DNA of 64,000 nt from Mycolicibacterium peregrinum (GCF_001665785.1 NZ_LZSO01000051.1:1-64000), one strand, 5' to 3'; numbered from the stretch's first letter, positions 1-7,769 are shown. Program-made: numbers and translations. Notes: generated by a model from the sequence alone, not told the origin.

Positions 1-16
1 TGTGTATAAGAGACAG
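1..16. other. Nextera/Tn5 mosaic-end adapter remnant
   Basis: The first 16 bases equal the last 16 bases of the 19-base Tn5 mosaic end used in Nextera libraries (TGTGTATAAGAGACAG). This is untrimmed library adapter and not genomic DNA. It marks position 1 as a contig end and explains why the first gene has no start. Confidence 0.95.
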
Positions 17-17
17 A

Positions 18-620
18 CCCCCGCCGGACCCCGCCGCGCCGGCCGTCGACGCCGGACCTCCGCCCGACACCGGGATCGTGGCATCCGCAGAGCCGGGTGT
101 CGTCACCACCCCGGACGGATGGAAGCTCACGGTTTCCGCCAAGGACGAGACCCAGCTGCCGGTGGCACCATTGACCACCGCCGCATCCTCCCGTGAATAC
201 CTGGTGGGCGCGACCTTCACCGGCACGGTCACGGGTGGCGGGTCCACGTCGCTGAACGGCGGCACTCTCGACACCGGCTACCAGATCGGCTGCGGCATCG
301 AACTCGGACAGGTTCGCCTGATCGGATCGATCGGTCTGAGCACCTCGGGCTCGACGCTGGCCGGCATCATCCCGACGGGTGTGAGCATGCCGATCTCGGG
401 CACCATCGAGATCCACGCCAAGCCCGGCACCGTCACGAATGTCTCGGTGAACAAGAAGTCGTTCAAGGCCGCGCCCGTGCGCGTCACCGTGAAGGACGTC
501 CACATCAAGATCGACGGCTGCGTCGGCCAGTCCTTCCTGCGGTCGTACGCAACGTTGACGAGTTCCACCACCGATACTGACGATGTGGTGGCCTACTACG
601 GCGTCACCAAGGCAGTCTGA
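18..620 (+). CDS. MspA-family porin-like protein, 5' truncated
   Basis: The frame is open from the adapter junction to a TGA at 618-620, so the N-terminus and signal peptide are missing. The visible part begins with a proline/alanine-rich linker, then a segment typical of mycobacterial MspA-family proteins: a 'TPDGW' entry, a 'SREYLVGATFTG' strand, a 'LDTGYQIGCGIELG' motif resembling the 'LELGYQIG' of MspA, and a C-terminal stretch with 'GCVGQSFLRSYA'. The two Cys of the pair (in QIGCGIE and IDGCVGQ) could form a disulfide. Known MspA proteins are outer-membrane porins. This proline-linker subgroup is a homologue whose pore function is unproven. An ATG-less internal GTG at 78 should not be taken as the true start. 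Confidence 0.8.
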   Translation, partial: PPPDPAAPAVDAGPPPDTGIVASAEPGVVTTPDGWKLTVSAKDETQLPVAPLTTAASSREYLVGATFTGTVTGGGSTSLNGGTLDTGYQIGCGIELGQVRLIGSIGLSTSGSTLAGIIPTGVSMPISGTIEIHAKPGTVTNVSVNKKSFKAAPVRVTVKDVHIKIDGCVGQSFLRSYATLTSSTTDTDDVVAYYGVTKAV

Positions 621-651
621 CGGGCTGGACGTGACAGCGAAACACGAAGGC

Positions 652-1383
652 ATGAGCGAGAAACCAGAAGGCACGCACGCAATCAAGAGCGCGGTTGCCA
701 CCCTCGCCGCAGCCGGGCTGTTCGCGGTCGGCGCGGCGGTTGCCACCTCGGCAACCGCCGCCGCGGACCCGGCGCCGCCGGAGGTTCCAGGCACGCCCGC
801 GGTCGCCGCCCCGGCGCCGGCGCCCGAACCGCCTCCGCCACCTGGACCGACGGTGCCCATGGTGGGCGCGCCGCTCGGACCGAGCGGTTTGTCGGTGCTG
901 GGGCAGACCGGTACCGAAACCGCACCCGGGAGGTTGGGGGTGCCCAACGAGCTGGACATGAGCCCCGGCGCGCTACTCGGCCAGTACGCAGCTCCTTCGG
1001 CACCGGGCGGGCCGCCGCCGACCCAGGCACCCAACCTCAGGGCGTTCAACAACGGAAACTTCTTCCCGCAGAACGAAAAACCGTCGGCGCCCGGTCAAGG
1101 CACCGTCGTGGGGGTCGAACCAGGCCAGGAGAACGCCGATATCTCCGGGCTCGACTGGATGCGGAACATGCGCGACATGTACCGCAACGGAAACCTGCGC
1201 GGTGCGATGCTCGGGCAGCTACCCAAAGAGCAACTCGGTGAACCGCTTCCGGGCACCGCTCCCCCGCCGGGCACGAGCATTCCGTCGGGTCTGGCCGAGA
1301 ATCTGCCGGATCCAGCAGTGCCGCCGCCGGCCCCAGGAGCTCCGCCGGCACCGGGAGCGCCTCCCGCGCCACCTGCTCCCTGA
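652..1383 (+). CDS. exported proline/alanine-rich protein
   Basis: This is a protein of about 243 aa with a hydrophobic signal-like segment (residues ~12-38, ending 'ATSATAAADP'). Long Pro/Ala/Gly tracts flank a short central region with an 'ISGLDWMRNMRDMYR' helix. I recognise no enzymatic motif. It lies 31 bp after the MspA-like gene on the same strand, so co-transcription is likely and a cell-envelope role is inferred. The start is uncertain: ATG 652 has GAAGG too close upstream, and GTG 631 would add seven residues. The open frame upstream to 583 overlaps the previous gene and is unlikely to be used. Confidence 0.65.
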   Translation: MSEKPEGTHAIKSAVATLAAAGLFAVGAAVATSATAAADPAPPEVPGTPAVAAPAPAPEPPPPPGPTVPMVGAPLGPSGLSVLGQTGTETAPGRLGVPNELDMSPGALLGQYAAPSAPGGPPPTQAPNLRAFNNGNFFPQNEKPSAPGQGTVVGVEPGQENADISGLDWMRNMRDMYRNGNLRGAMLGQLPKEQLGEPLPGTAPPPGTSIPSGLAENLPDPAVPPPAPGAPPAPGAPPAPPAP

Positions 1384-1390
1384 CACATTC

Positions 1391-1425
1391 GGGCAGCGTC
1401 CGGTAGTCCCGGACGCTGCCCGTTT
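1391..1425 (+). terminator. intrinsic terminator-like hairpin
   Basis: Perfect 13-bp arms (1391-1403 and 1409-1421) with a 5-nt loop are followed by GTTTT, 8 bp after the stop of the proline-rich gene. It closes the MspA-like/proline-rich transcription unit. Confidence 0.8.
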
Positions 1426-1496
1426 TCGGCCCCTACCGCGGCATCAGCCGGGCCGCCTGGACTTGTCGGTCGCGGCAAATATTTCGTCACTTCCTG

Positions 1497-1524
1497 TTAA
1501 CTTTCTGTACACCAGGAATACACT
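1497..1524 (+). promoter_or_regulatory. putative sigma-A-type promoter for the small exported protein
   Basis: TTAACT (1497-1502), a 16-nt spacer and TACACT (1519-1524) predict a start near 1531 and a leader of about 60 nt before the ATG at 1591. The assignment is by motif only. Confidence 0.4.
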
Positions 1525-1568
1525 GACGGATGACGGCCGGGGCTACCGGTGAGAGCGACAGCATGAGA

Positions 1569-1599
1569 CCCGACCGCCGGGAGGGTCGGGATGCTTTTT
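1569..1599 (+). promoter_or_regulatory. terminator/attenuator-like stem-loop abutting a start codon
   Basis: A 7-bp perfect stem (1569-1575 with 1584-1590) encloses the purine-rich ribosome-binding site in its loop. It ends directly at the ATG (1591) and is followed by a run of five T (1595-1599). The layout resembles a terminator or a structure that hides the ribosome-binding site. Confidence 0.4.
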
Positions 1600-1908
1600 C
1601 ATGCTCGATATACGAAAATCACCGGACTGGCCGTGTTCATACCGGCCATCGCCATCGGGAGTGCTCCTTTCGCCACGGCAGAACCGGCTGCAGGCAGCGG
1701 TCAACGGGCCGACGAGACCATCGCCGCCCTCGGTGCCGAGGGCTACACCGTGGCCATCAACTGGGTGGGCGGCCCCAGCTCACTGCCACTCGACAGATGC
1801 CGGGTCAACTCGATCCACAACCCAAACCGGGGAATACCACCGCTGCCCAAATCGGCGGTGACGGTCTATGTCGATGTGCAGTGCCCGGACGAGAGTTCGA
1901 CTTCGTAA
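1591..1908 (+). CDS. small exported protein, paralogue of the next gene
   Basis: This 105-aa protein has a signal peptide of about 30 residues (cleavage expected after 'PFATA'). The mature part contains 'ADETIAALGAEGYTVAINWVGG', a Cys in 'LDRCRVNSIHNPN', and a Cys in 'VYVDVQCPDE'. The two Cys probably form a disulfide. The mature region aligns throughout with the gene at 2002 ('ADTINDLTAKGYNVQINWVSG', 'LTRCRATAVHNPD', 'VYVDVSCPNE'), so the two are tandem paralogues. No enzymatic motif is visible and the function is unknown. GAGGG at 1581 precedes the ATG but is held in a stem-loop. Confidence 0.75.
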   Translation: MLFHARYTKITGLAVFIPAIAIGSAPFATAEPAAGSGQRADETIAALGAEGYTVAINWVGGPSSLPLDRCRVNSIHNPNRGIPPLPKSAVTVYVDVQCPDESSTS

Positions 1909-2001
1909 ACGTCGCGAATCGGGCCGCCACAGAACATCTCCCACCGGCATTTCCGGCTGAATAGACTGCTAGAAGCCGATCCGACCGCCGGAAGGATCAT
2001 C

Positions 2002-2340
2002 ATGGTGCGACGGACGAGTTGCGCGAAGGTGTTCGCCTCCTTCGCAGCACTGTGTGCCGCCATTGTCCTGGCTCCATCCGCAGTGGCAGACCCGACAGCA
2101 GGCACCCGATCCGCAGCCGACACGATCAACGATCTCACCGCCAAGGGCTACAACGTCCAGATCAACTGGGTCAGCGGAGTCAGCAGCGAGCCACTCACCC
2201 GCTGCCGGGCAACTGCGGTTCACAATCCCGATCGGTCTCCCGGCGTCGACCCCTCGAACACGACTGTCTACGTAGATGTCTCGTGCCCCAACGAGCCCGA
2301 CGACGACATCTGGGGTGGTATCGGGATCGGGTTCGGCTGA
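2002..2340 (+). CDS. small exported protein, paralogue of the previous gene
   Basis: This 112-aa protein has a clear signal peptide (cleavage expected after 'PSAVA', mature start DPTAG). The mature domain of about 80 residues carries two conserved Cys and the 'GYNVQINWVSG' motif shared with the upstream paralogue. It has an extra Gly/Asp-rich tail, 'DDDIWGGIGIGFG'. GGAAGGA at 1990 gives good spacing to the ATG. These small secreted proteins are common in mycobacteria and have no assigned function. The duplication is visible directly; anything about role would be a guess. Confidence 0.8.
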   Translation: MVRRTSCAKVFASFAALCAAIVLAPSAVADPTAGTRSAADTINDLTAKGYNVQINWVSGVSSEPLTRCRATAVHNPDRSPGVDPSNTTVYVDVSCPNEPDDDIWGGIGIGFG

Positions 2341-2371
2341 CCCCGTCCACACGCGTGTCGGTCAGCTCGTA

Positions 2372-2770
2372 TCAGAACGCCGCCCCGTTGGGCGCCGAAG
2401 TCGTGGCGTAGGGATTCGACATCGTGGTGGTCGGCGGCGCGGTTGTGTCGGACGGGACTTCCTGCGGTGGCGCAGTCGATGTTCCGATTTCCTCGCTGGT
2501 GCTCACCGGCGTCCGCGGCGTCGTGCTCGTGCTCGTGCTGGTTGTCACCGCGCGCGACGACGGCTTCACCGGCGTCACCGGGGTCAACCGATCAGGTTGA
2601 GGAGGCAGCACCGACTGGTGTGACGTCATCAGAATCGCGAACACCAACGCACCGATCGCCACCACGGCCCCGATCCCGGCCAGGACCATCGCAGTGCGGG
2701 TCTCGTGCCATGCGGTACTCGGCCGGTCGTCCGCTGAACTGACCCGGTGGTCGGGATTAGTTTCCAGCAT
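2372..2770 (-). CDS. single-pass membrane protein, Ser/Thr/Pro-rich exterior
   Basis: This is a 132-aa protein. It has a short cytoplasmic N-terminus, one transmembrane helix (about residues 29-49, 'MVLAGIGAVVAIGALVFAILM'), and a long Thr/Ser/Pro-rich tail typical of disordered, possibly glycosylated, exported linkers. The ATG (2768-2770) lies inside the 3' end of lspA, overlapping by 14 nt in another frame, so it is translationally coupled to lspA. The frame is open further upstream, but only within lspA. No domain is recognised. Confidence 0.65.
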   Translation of the reverse strand: MLETNPDHRVSSADDRPSTAWHETRTAMVLAGIGAVVAIGALVFAILMTSHQSVLPPQPDRLTPVTPVKPSSRAVTTSTSTSTTPRTPVSTSEEIGTSTAPPQEVPSDTTAPPTTTMSNPYATTSAPNGAAF

Positions 2771-3302
2771 GCGACTCTGAGTTCCGACCGGCGCCGTTGA
2801 ATGGAAAACCCGACAGCGACAACGCAATCAACCAGACCACACCGGACAGCACGGCGAGATCGGCGACGTTGAACACCGGCATCGGACCGATGGCAAGAAA
2901 GTCGACCACGTGCCCTCGCAGCGGGCCAGGAGCGCGGAAGAACCGGTCGACGAGGTTGCCTGCAGCCCCACCCAGGATGGTCCCCAGGCCCAGGGCCCAC
3001 CACGGTGAGCGGACATGCGCACCGATCCAGGCGATGGCCGCAGCCACGGACAGCACGACGATGGTCAGCAGCACGGTCCGGTCCGCGGCCATCGACATTG
3101 CCGCACCGGAATTGCGGGTGAGCTCGCAGGCCAGCCAGCTACCCAGCAACGGGACGGGATGGCCGGGTTCGAGCGTGCCCACCGCCAGCGCCTTGGTCCC
3201 CAGGTCGAGCAGGAAGATCGCCCCGGCAGCCATGAACAGGAGACGGCGCCGCGTCGGCCTTGCCGACTGCGCGCCAGAAACACCGGCAATGTCAGCCGTC
3301 AC
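2757..3302 (-). CDS. lspA: lipoprotein signal peptidase LspA
   Basis: This 181-aa aspartyl membrane peptidase cleaves prolipoprotein signal peptides after lipidation. Four hydrophobic segments are visible. The conserved blocks are present in order: 'RNSGAAMSM', 'GGAAGNLVDR' with the first catalytic Asp, and 'FNVADLAVL' with the second. The family's usual NxGAAF is altered to NSGAAM. The start is GTG with no clear ribosome-binding site and GACAAT 10-15 nt upstream, so a leaderless message is possible. The neighbours differ from the usual mycobacterial lspA locus as I remember it, so this could be a second lspA copy in the genome. Confidence 0.88.
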   Translation of the reverse strand: MTADIAGVSGAQSARPTRRRLLFMAAGAIFLLDLGTKALAVGTLEPGHPVPLLGSWLACELTRNSGAAMSMAADRTVLLTIVVLSVAAAIAWIGAHVRSPWWALGLGTILGGAAGNLVDRFFRAPGPLRGHVVDFLAIGPMPVFNVADLAVLSGVVWLIALSLSGFPFNGAGRNSESHAGN

Positions 3303-3401
3303 CGAATCATTGTCCGCTCACACCAACCGGACCGCTGGGCAACGGGGCCGACGTTTCGATGAACATCTGTGGTCACCCGCGCCGGCTGTCACGCGCCTAC
3401 T

Positions 3402-3447
3402 GTCACGCCAGAGTGGCGCGCGAGCGCGGGCGCCACTCTGGCGTGAC
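3402..3447. repeat. perfect 18-bp inverted repeat in a divergent promoter region
   Basis: The arms 3402-3419 and 3430-3447 are perfectly complementary around a 10-nt GC-rich spacer. It lies between the divergent lspA and enoyl-CoA hydratase-like genes, so it is not needed as a terminator, and no T-run follows. It could be an operator or a dispersed mycobacterial palindrome. Confidence 0.8.
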
Positions 3448-3472
3448 GCTCACGGGCAATACGCACGGAGGC

Positions 3473-3478
3473 TAGGGT
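3473..3478 (+). promoter_or_regulatory. -10 element for a leaderless GTG gene
   Basis: TAGGGT ends 6 nt before the GTG at 3485, the spacing seen for leaderless mycobacterial transcripts. No ribosome-binding site is present. Confidence 0.55.
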
Positions 3479-3484
3479 GACTTC

Positions 3485-4237
3485 GTGCCCGATTCAGTGT
3501 TGGTCAGCGTCGACGATCACATCGCAGTCATCACCGTCAACGATCCCGATCGCCGCAATGCGGTGACCTTCGAGATGTCGGCAGCCCTGCGGGCGGCGGT
3601 CGAGAGCGCCGAAGCCAACCCCGACGTGCACGCCGTGATCGTCACGGGTGCGGGCAAGGCGTTCTGTGCCGGGGCCGACCTCACCGCGCTCGGCGAGGCC
3701 ACCGAAGAGGGGCTGCGCAAGATCTACGACGGGTTCCTGGCAGTCGCCAACTGCACGCTACCGACGATCGCCGCGGTCAACGGCGCCGCAGTCGGCGCCG
3801 GCCTGAACCTGGCGCTGGCCGCCGACGTCCGCATCGCCGGCCCGGGCGCTCTGTTCGATCCACGGTTCCAGAAGCTGGGCATCCACCCCGGCGGCGGCGC
3901 CACCTGGATGCTGCAGCGAGGCGTCGGCCCACAGGTGGCCCGGGCGGCACTGTTGTTCGGCATGCACTTCGACGCCGAATCCGCGGTACACCACGGGTTG
4001 GCGCTGTCGATCGCCGAGGATCCGGTGGGCGCCGCGCGCATGCTCGCCGCAGGCCCCGCCGGTGCTCCGCGGGACGTGGTGATCGCCACGAAGGCCTCGA
4101 TGCGGGCCACCGCCAATCCGGGAACTGTCGACACCGACCAGCACGGTACCGCCGTTGACATCGAACTCGGTCCGCAGGCTCGCTCCATCGAATCCCCCGA
4201 ATTCGCAGCGCGTTTGGCTGCCGCCAAACGGAAGTAG
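3485..4237 (+). CDS. enoyl-CoA hydratase/isomerase-family protein without both catalytic Glu
   Basis: This is a 250-aa crotonase-fold protein. The CoA-binding and oxyanion-hole motifs are present ('CAGADLTAL' and 'GAAVGAGLNLALAADVRIAG'). The first catalytic Glu (in GGG-x-E of hydratases) is Asn here (AGLNLAL). The second, normally in 'PExxLGxxPGAGG', falls in 'DPRFQKLGIHPGGG' with no Glu. Simple hydratase activity is therefore doubtful; isomerase, hydrolase or binding roles are possible. It is convergent with bkdC. By position it may correspond to the M. tuberculosis echA14 region, but the ortholog call is unsure. The start is GTG, probably leaderless. Confidence 0.85.
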   Translation: MPDSVLVSVDDHIAVITVNDPDRRNAVTFEMSAALRAAVESAEANPDVHAVIVTGAGKAFCAGADLTALGEATEEGLRKIYDGFLAVANCTLPTIAAVNGAAVGAGLNLALAADVRIAGPGALFDPRFQKLGIHPGGGATWMLQRGVGPQVARAALLFGMHFDAESAVHHGLALSIAEDPVGAARMLAAGPAGAPRDVVIATKASMRATANPGTVDTDQHGTAVDIELGPQARSIESPEFAARLAAAKRK

Positions 4238-4252
4238 GCGGCTGCAACTCGC

Positions 4253-5437
4253 CTACAGGTCGAGCACGGCGAGCTCGGGCGCCTCGACCAGGGTGCGTAG
4301 GTCGCCCAGTAATGCCGCGGCCTGCGCGCCGTCGACGACGCGGTGATCGAATACACACGTCAACGACATGGTCGGGCGGGCCGCCACCGCACCGTCCACG
4401 ACGACCGGGCGCGGTTTGATCGAACCCATGCCCAGAATCGCCGCCTCCGGATAATTGATCACCGGTACGCCGTCGTCCAGACCGAGCGCACCGAAGTTCG
4501 ACACCGTGAATGTCGACCCGGTGAGCTCCGCCGGGCTGAGTGTGCCGGCTCTGGCTCGCTCGACCAGCCTGGCTACCGCAGCGGCCAGCTGCCGGGTCGT
4601 CATCGTCTGCGCGTCACGGACCACGGGAACCAGCAGGCCGCGCGGTGCGGCCACCCCGAAGCCCAGATGCACGGCCGGATGCCGGTGGATCTGAGCACCT
4701 TCCGGGGTTTCCAGCCACGTGGAGTTCAGCAGCTGATGCCGCCCCAGCGCCACCACCAGCAGCCGCAACGTCAGCACGAACGGCGTGACGCGCAGCTCCG
4801 CATCGGAAGCCCGGATTCGGTCGCGCAGCTGCAACAACGCACTGCAATCGACCTCGACACGGGCGTGGGCGTCAGGAATTTCCTTGTGCGACAAAGACAT
4901 CCTTCGCGCCATGGCGGCCTGTACGCCAGTGACATCGAGATTCTCCGTACTACCCGCGGCGGCCAGCACATCATCACGGGTGACGATGCCCTCGGGCCCG
5001 GATCCCGGGGCAAGTGCGTCGAGGTCCACATGCAGATCGGCTGCCAGTTTCCGCACCGGTGGTTTCGCGCGGGCTCGGCCACCCGTCGCCGGCGTCCGCC
5101 TACTGGCATCCATGCTGTCGTCGGCGCCATATCCGACCAGTACCGATTTACGTGGCGTCGCACCATTTTTCGCGGGCAGGGTGGGGGTATCATCCGGCTC
5201 ATCGGCCTCAATCCGGACCAGCAACGACCCGACGGTCAAGGTGTCTCCGGCCGCGCCGCCGAGTTCGAGCACCTGCCCGGCGAACGGGCTTGGGATCTCC
5301 ACCTCGGCCTTGTTGGTCTCGACGGTGCACAGCGTCTGGTTGAGCTCGACCGCGTCGCCCACCGCGACACTCCAACTGGTGATGGTGGCGTCCTGCAGTC
5401 CCTCGCCGAGATCGGGGACCAGGAACTCCCGGTTCAC
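4253..5437 (-). CDS. bkdC: branched-chain 2-oxoacid dehydrogenase E2 (dihydrolipoyl acyltransferase)
   Basis: This 394-aa E2 subunit transfers branched acyl groups from the E1-bound intermediate to CoA. It has an N-terminal lipoyl domain with the lipoylated Lys in 'ETNKAEVEIPS' (about K43). A peripheral subunit-binding domain follows ('VRKLAADLHVDLDAL...GIVTRDDV'). The C-terminal catalytic domain has the active-site motif 'DHRVVDG' (about residues 364-370). It starts at GTG 5437, which overlaps the bkdB stop (GTGA). The longer open frame to 5494 lies inside bkdB. It is the last gene of bkdABC, equivalent to Rv2495c. The E3 component is not in the window. Confidence 0.95.
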   Translation of the reverse strand: MNREFLVPDLGEGLQDATITSWSVAVGDAVELNQTLCTVETNKAEVEIPSPFAGQVLELGGAAGDTLTVGSLLVRIEADEPDDTPTLPAKNGATPRKSVLVGYGADDSMDASRRTPATGGRARAKPPVRKLAADLHVDLDALAPGSGPEGIVTRDDVLAAAGSTENLDVTGVQAAMARRMSLSHKEIPDAHARVEVDCSALLQLRDRIRASDAELRVTPFVLTLRLLVVALGRHQLLNSTWLETPEGAQIHRHPAVHLGFGVAAPRGLLVPVVRDAQTMTTRQLAAAVARLVERARAGTLSPAELTGSTFTVSNFGALGLDDGVPVINYPEAAILGMGSIKPRPVVVDGAVAARPTMSLTCVFDHRVVDGAQAAALLGDLRTLVEAPELAVLDL

Positions 5438-6528
5438 GGCTGTTCCAGCGCACGCTCGACACAGTCGAGCAACCGGTCGACGCCGGGCAGCCACGCCTTC
5501 TCCAGCCGGGCAGGCGGATACGGTGTGTCAAAACCCGTGGCGCGCAACACCGGTGCCTCAAGATCGTAGAAACATTCCTCGGAGATCCTGGCGGCAAGTT
5601 CAGCACCGAAGCCCAGGGTCCGAGGGCCTTCGTGCATCACCACCGCACGGCCGGTGCGCTGCACCGAGCCCGCGACGGTGTCGAAGTCGAGCGGGTTGAG
5701 TGAGCGCAGATCCACCACCTCAAGGCTCCAGCCGCGGTCGGCGGCCAGGTCGGCGGCGTTGAGCGCGGTGCCCACCAGCCCGCCGTAGGTGATGACCGTG
5801 ACGTCGGTTCCGTTGCGCCGCACCGTGGCCCGACCGATCGGCGGCGCCGGCGCGCTCGTGTCGACGAGTTCGCGCGCCCAGTAGCGCCGCTTGGGTTCCA
5901 GGAAGATCACCGGGTCGGGGCTGCTGATCGCGTACCGCAGCAGCCAGTACGCATCCGACGGGGTCGACGGTACGACCACCTTGAGGCCGGCGGTGTGCAG
6001 CCAGTACGACTCGGTGGACTCCGAGTGGTGTTCGACGGCGCCGATGCCGCCGAACGACGGAATCCGCACCGTCACCGGCATCTTCACGTCACCGTGGGTG
6101 CGCATGTGATATTTCGCCAGGTGGCTGGCGATCTGGTCGAAGGCCGGATAGCTGAATCCGTCGAACTGCATCTCCGGGACCGGGATGAAACCGCGGATCG
6201 CCAGGCCGATGGAGATACCGATGATCGCCGACTCGGCCAGTGGGGTGTCGAAGCACCGGTCGGCACCGAAGGTTTCGGCCAGCCCCTCGGTGACCCGGAA
6301 GACGCCGCCGAGGGTGGCGACATCCTCGCCGAACACCAGGACATGTTCATCGGCGGCCATGGCGTCGCGTAGCGCCCGGTTGATGGCCGCCACCATCGTC
6401 AGCTCGGTCGCCACCGGCATCACGTCCGGCGTCGCAGGCATCTTGAGCGGAGCCAGCTCCGGCTCCCACGGATCCGGCGAATCCCCCTGAGCAGCAGGGC
6501 GATCGATGATCTGGGTCATGGATCTCAC
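5434..6528 (-). CDS. bkdB: branched-chain 2-oxoacid dehydrogenase E1 beta
   Basis: This 364-aa beta subunit forms the thiamine-diphosphate E1 heterotetramer with BkdA. It has the family blocks 'VFGEDVATLGGVFRVTEGL', 'FDTPLAESAIIGISIGLA', 'EMQFDGFSYPAFDQI' and 'GGIGAVEHHSES' (His of the active site), plus a C-terminal transketolase domain with 'VVDLRSLNPLDFDTV'. The start is GTG 6528, overlapping the bkdA stop by 4 nt, or ATG 6519 three codons later. It is equivalent to Rv2496c and translationally coupled on both sides. Confidence 0.95.
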   Translation of the reverse strand: MRSMTQIIDRPAAQGDSPDPWEPELAPLKMPATPDVMPVATELTMVAAINRALRDAMAADEHVLVFGEDVATLGGVFRVTEGLAETFGADRCFDTPLAESAIIGISIGLAIRGFIPVPEMQFDGFSYPAFDQIASHLAKYHMRTHGDVKMPVTVRIPSFGGIGAVEHHSESTESYWLHTAGLKVVVPSTPSDAYWLLRYAISSPDPVIFLEPKRRYWARELVDTSAPAPPIGRATVRRNGTDVTVITYGGLVGTALNAADLAADRGWSLEVVDLRSLNPLDFDTVAGSVQRTGRAVVMHEGPRTLGFGAELAARISEECFYDLEAPVLRATGFDTPYPPARLEKAWLPGVDRLLDCVERALEQP

Positions 6529-7613
6529 GCCTCCTTAGCCAGTTCGGCCAGCAACTGAGCACGTTGGCGGGCCAGATCCGGGGTGATCTCGGCATACACG
6601 TTGTCGAACAGCTCGGCCGGATCGGCATCGACGGCGCCGACGATCGTGTCGCGCAACTCTGTACACAGCCGGAGTGACCGCGCCGCGACTCGTTGCTCCA
6701 GACGGTCATCGAGCACACCGATGGTCTGGAGGTAGGTGCGGTAACGCGCGATCGGATCGCGGGCCAGCCAGTCATCGAGCTCAGTGGCCGACCGGTACCG
6801 GGTGGGATCGTCGGAGGTGGTGTGTGGACCCATCCGGTAGGTGACGGCCTCGATGAGCGTGGGACCGCCGCCCTGCCGGGCCCGTTCGGCCGCCTCTGCC
6901 ATCACCGCATAACAGGCCAGCACGTCGTTACCGTCGACGCGGACACCCGGCATGCCATAGCCGGTGGCCCGATGAGCGATCGACGGCCCGGCCTGCTGCC
7001 TGCTGACCGGCACCGAGATCGCCCACTGGTTGTTCTGTACGAAGAACACACACGGCGCCTTGAACACCGAAGCCAAGTTGAGCGCTTCGTGCGCGTCACC
7101 CTCACTGGTCGCGCCGTCACCGAGAAATGCGACGGTCACCGAATCCTCGCCGAGGCGTTGGGCAGCCATCGCCGCGCCGACGGCGTGAAGTCCGTGAGTG
7201 CCGATCGGAATGGCAATCGGGGCGACACAGCGGCTGGTGAACTCCACGCCCCCGTGCCACTTGCCCCGCCACACCGCGCCCATCTGGCCCGGCGTGATGC
7301 CGCGCAGCAGAAACGCGCCGATCTCCCGGTACTGCGGGAACAACCAGTCGGTCTTGCGCAGACAGGCCGTGGCCCCGATCTGTGCGGCCTCCTGACCCCG
7401 ACACGATGCATACAGCGCCAGCTCACCCTGCCGTTGCAGGTTGATGAATTCCGTGTCCAGATCGCGGGTGACCACCATCGACTCGTAGAGCCAAGCCAGG
7501 GTCTCGTGGGGCAGATCGCGGCTGAAGCGGGTCTCGGCGGTGGGTGACCCGTCTGCGTCCACCAGGCCTACCGGATCCAGATCGACACTCGGTGCCGCAC
7601 ACATCCCAGCCAT
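6525..7613 (-). CDS. bkdA: branched-chain 2-oxoacid dehydrogenase E1 alpha
   Basis: This 362-aa E1 alpha subunit decarboxylates branched-chain 2-oxoacids with thiamine diphosphate. The ThDP/Mg motif runs from GDG (about residue 166) to the 'QNN' at about 193-195. Other family marks are 'CRGQEAAQIG' and 'YRMGPHTTSDDPTRYR'. AAGGAGG lies 5-6 nt before the ATG, so the start is firm. It leads the bkdABC unit. A 300-bp gap with a remnant of citE and a long inverted repeat separates it from citE, so bkdABC may have its own promoter. It is equivalent to Rv2497c. Confidence 0.95.
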   Translation of the reverse strand: MAGMCAAPSVDLDPVGLVDADGSPTAETRFSRDLPHETLAWLYESMVVTRDLDTEFINLQRQGELALYASCRGQEAAQIGATACLRKTDWLFPQYREIGAFLLRGITPGQMGAVWRGKWHGGVEFTSRCVAPIAIPIGTHGLHAVGAAMAAQRLGEDSVTVAFLGDGATSEGDAHEALNLASVFKAPCVFFVQNNQWAISVPVSRQQAGPSIAHRATGYGMPGVRVDGNDVLACYAVMAEAAERARQGGGPTLIEAVTYRMGPHTTSDDPTRYRSATELDDWLARDPIARYRTYLQTIGVLDDRLEQRVAARSLRLCTELRDTIVGAVDADPAELFDNVYAEITPDLARQRAQLLAELAKEA

Positions 7614-7737
7614 ACCGCCTCCTTCTCAGGTGACGGCATGTCGCGCCGTCAGTCCGTGAGGTGCTCAGAGCAGCGGCGGTACGCGCAAAACCCCTGGTGA
7701 GAGGCCTCCGGCTAATGCCTGGGTGTGGCGCTAGTCA

Positions 7738-7769
7738 GACGATCCGCTCGGCCCGTCGCAGCACTGGGG
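7738..7769 (-). pseudogene. decayed copy of the citE 3' end
   Basis: These 32 bases match 7931-7962, the 3' coding end of citE, at 30 of 32 positions and in the same orientation. They would encode the tail 'PVLRRAERIV' followed directly by TGA. Similarity fades outside this block. The rest of 7614-7916 holds only the inverted repeat at 7848-7910 and no gene. Confidence 0.7.

Noticed and set aside
1..16. Tn5-type transposon end
   Set aside because: Only the mosaic end is present, at position 1, with no IS50 sequence. It is library adapter.
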